Source of the DNA: DATHWB01 sp040902855
Lineage (GTDB): Bacteria; Actinomycetota; Acidimicrobiia; Spongiisociales; ZC4RG35
Length of the DNA: 6,521 nt
Direction of reading: 5' to 3'
Assembly (NCBI GenBank): GCA_040902855.1
Contig: JBBDWN010000038.1
Location: forward strand, 1-6,521
The notes under the pieces are model-generated. The model had not been told where the DNA came from. It searched no databases and saw nothing but the letters and a program-made list of their open reading frames with translations. The position numbers and the translations under genes are program-made. Numbering within the stretch: the first letter of the stretch is position 1; each line of letters starts with the position of its first letter. Below are positions 5,116 to 6,521 of the stretch, piece after piece.

Positions 5116-5939
5116 TCCGCGTCGTCACCGACTCGGCAGCGGATCTGCCCGTAGAGATGAGAACGCGGCTGGGCATCACGGTCGTTCCGCTCACCGTTCG
5201 CTTTGGTACCGAGACTTTCACCGACGGCGTCGACCTCGACGCCGCCTCCTTCTGGCCGCGTCTGGAAGCCGGCTCCGGGCTGCCGGAAACTGCGGCGCCG
5301 AGCGCCGGTGCATTCATCGACGCCTTCGAACGGTTGGCGGACGACGGCGCGGGTGGCGTCGTGGTCGTCTCTCTGTCGTCGCGATTGTCGGCCACACATC
5401 AGGCGGCCATCATCGCGGCCGAGAACTTTCGGAGAATCCCTGTCCGCGTCGTCGACTCGCACACCGTGTCGATGGCCCAGGGGCTCGTCGCCGTCGCTGC
5501 GGCAGAAGCCGCCGGGGATGGATCCGCCCTCGACGACGTGGCCGATGTCGCCGTCGCCGCCGTCGCTCAGGTCGACATCCTCGTCGCGCTCGACACCGTT
5601 GACTTTCTCAGGCGTGGCGGCCGAATCGGCGGCGCCCAGGCGGTGATCGGCGGTCTGCTCGACGTCAAGCCGCTCCTCACCGTCGAGGACGGCGTCGTCG
5701 CAGCGGCCGGTCGAGTGCGAACTCGGTCGAAGGCGCGTGCAGCCATTATCGACAGGGCTTCAGCGCATCGCAGCGCACGACGGATGGCGGTGCTCCATGG
5801 CGGGTCCGACGATGTCGGTGAAATCGTCGACGCCATCCGGGCCGTCGTCGGAACGCACGTCTTCGTTGCCGAACTGGGGCCGGTGGTCGGCACGCACGCC
5901 GGACCGGGAACCATCGGCGTCGCCTACCAGCAGGTCTGA
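5112..5939 (+). CDS. DegV family (FakB-like) fatty-acid-binding protein (275 aa)
   Basis: DegV proteins bind a long-chain fatty acid in a deep pocket; FakB members present it to the kinase FakA, giving acyl-phosphate for phospholipid synthesis. Family landmarks run in order: VTDSAADLP (5-13), PETAAPSAGAF (58-68), SLSSRLSATHQAA (87-99) and VDSHTVSMAQG (114-124). They continue with the GG-rich FLRRGGRIGG (165-174), LLDVKPLLTVEDG (182-194), and the C-terminal LGPVVGTHAGPG (255-266) that closes the lipid pocket. The length is typical and no signal peptide is present. The start is GTG at 5112, which overlaps the GNAT stop (GTGA) and puts VTDS at the family's usual distance from the N-terminus. No Shine-Dalgarno is seen, so coupling is likely. 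In the second motif the family's usual TSQP reads TAAP (60-63), which may alter head-group contacts. No FakA gene lies in the window, so the fatty-acid kinase role is inferred from family only. Confidence 0.92.
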   Translation: MIRVVTDSAADLPVEMRTRLGITVVPLTVRFGTETFTDGVDLDAASFWPRLEAGSGLPETAAPSAGAFIDAFERLADDGAGGVVVVSLSSRLSATHQAAIIAAENFRRIPVRVVDSHTVSMAQGLVAVAAAEAAGDGSALDDVADVAVAAVAQVDILVALDTVDFLRRGGRIGGAQAVIGGLLDVKPLLTVEDGVVAAAGRVRTRSKARAAIIDRASAHRSARRMAVLHGGSDDVGEIVDAIRAVVGTHVFVAELGPVVGTHAGPGTIGVAYQQV

Positions 5940-6521
5940 GTGCCACTCCCACTCCCCGATCGCTATCGCCTCGAAGTTCGTCTCGGTCGCGACGACGACA
6001 TCGAACAGTGGCTGGTCACGGACGAGTCGCTCAGCCGTCCGGTGCTCATCCGGTTCCTCGGCCCCGAGGCGGATGCCGAGCGACGCTCCCAGTTCCTGGA
6101 CTCGGTACGAGCGGCCGCGATCGTGAACCATGCCCATATGGCGTCGGTGTTCAACGCCGAAGAGCTCGACAACGGCGCCTATTCGGTGAGCGAGTGGACC
6201 GGCGGGGTCACACTCGGTGATCGGCTCGAGTCCTCCGAGACCATTCCGGTCGACGAGTTCCTCCCCAACGCCGCCGGTCTGGCGGACGCCCTCGCCGCCC
6301 TTCATGGCGAGGGCCACGTCCACGGGGCCATCGATCCGCACGCGGTGTTCCACACGGTTGCCCATCCCGCACAACTCGGTGCATTTGGCCGCATCCCCAA
6401 AGACCACACTCCCTCGGACGACGTTCGCTCGCTCGCCACCGTGCTCGAGCTCGGTCTGACGGGTTCGCCCCCAGGGGGACCCCCTCCCTCCGAAATCGTC
6501 GACGGCCTCGACCGGGCGGTC
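5940..6521 (+). CDS. Serine/threonine kinase-fold pseudokinase, 3' end beyond window
   Basis: The 194 codons visible read through to the right edge without a stop. The start is GTG at 5940, directly after the DegV stop (no gap), with CAGCAGG (5928-5934) as a possible Shine-Dalgarno. The chain follows the bacterial Ser/Thr kinase fold: YRLEVRLG (9-16), the VLIRFL strand (35-40), a helix and NHAHMASVF (63-71), and the hinge YSVSEWTGG (81-89). After these come ALHGEGHVHGAIDPHAVF (120-137), LGAFGRI (146-152) and SDDVRSLATVLELGLTG (159-175). Catalytic residues are missing throughout. The Gly-rich loop reads GRDDDIEQW, the VAIK lysine is Arg38, and the HRD motif is HGA with Ala130. The catalytic-loop Lys and Asn are Asp132 and Ala135, and DFG is AFG (Ala148). 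It should not phosphorylate proteins and more likely acts as a scaffold or phospho-signalling partner. Any domain after the kinase fold, including a membrane segment, is outside the window. Gene order weakly suggests a cell-envelope role. Confidence 0.85.
   Translation, partial: MPLPLPDRYRLEVRLGRDDDIEQWLVTDESLSRPVLIRFLGPEADAERRSQFLDSVRAAAIVNHAHMASVFNAEELDNGAYSVSEWTGGVTLGDRLESSETIPVDEFLPNAAGLADALAALHGEGHVHGAIDPHAVFHTVAHPAQLGAFGRIPKDHTPSDDVRSLATVLELGLTGSPPGGPPPSEIVDGLDRAV

Noticed and set aside
5940..6521. Active serine/threonine protein kinase
   Set aside because: The VAIK Lys, HRD Asp, catalytic-loop Asn and DFG Asp are all absent.
1..6521. Mobile element, toxin-antitoxin, phage defence or tRNA/rRNA genes
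   Set aside because: No transposase, integrase, toxin-like small gene pair, defence domain or cloverleaf was found on either strand.

Overview
This 6.5 kb window is GC-rich chromosomal DNA. It has tightly packed genes, GTG starts, 4-base start/stop overlaps and almost no Shine-Dalgarno sequences. That style, together with the protein families present, points to an actinobacterium. An uncultured member of the Acidimicrobiia or a relative is my best guess, but nothing in the sequence fixes the taxon.

Layout, left to right: (1) Positions 1-378 hold no gene I can support. They carry two near-identical tandem copies of an ~80 bp GC-rich element and a third, related but diverged copy in the opposite orientation. 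The third copy folds into two hairpins immediately after the stop codon of the first gene. (2) A minus-strand pair transcribed leftward: a CCA tRNA nucleotidyltransferase with an HD domain (3224 to 1809), then a secreted lipoprotein M1 zinc metallopeptidase (1812 to 379). They overlap by 4 bases. (3) A 149 bp gap with a nested hairpin, probably the terminator of the next gene, and a possible -10 box for the CCA gene. (4) A minus-strand histone-deacetylase-superfamily amidohydrolase (4369 to 3374). (5) A 32 bp divergent gap. (6) A plus-strand operon-like run with no gaps: a GNAT acetyltransferase (4402-5115), a DegV/FakB-type fatty-acid-binding protein (5112-5939) and a protein-kinase-fold protein (5940 to beyond the right edge). 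The last has lost essentially every catalytic residue visible and so reads as a pseudokinase.

Most genes are ordinary housekeeping or accessory families. The CCA enzyme matures tRNA 3' ends. The M1 lipoprotein would trim peptides outside the membrane. The deacetylase and the acetyltransferase sit back to back and could act on opposite sides of an acylation event. DegV proteins carry fatty acids for phosphorylation by FakA, whose gene is not in the window. The CCA gene diverging from a cluster with a pseudokinase loosely recalls the mycobacterial pcnA-mviN(murJ)-sigM region, where MviN carries a pseudokinase domain. This suggests, without proof, that cell-envelope genes lie just beyond the right edge.

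I see no clear new defence or mobile system. The items most worth a second look are the three-copy intergenic element at the left, the free-standing pseudokinase, and the back-to-back acetyltransferase/deacetylase pair.
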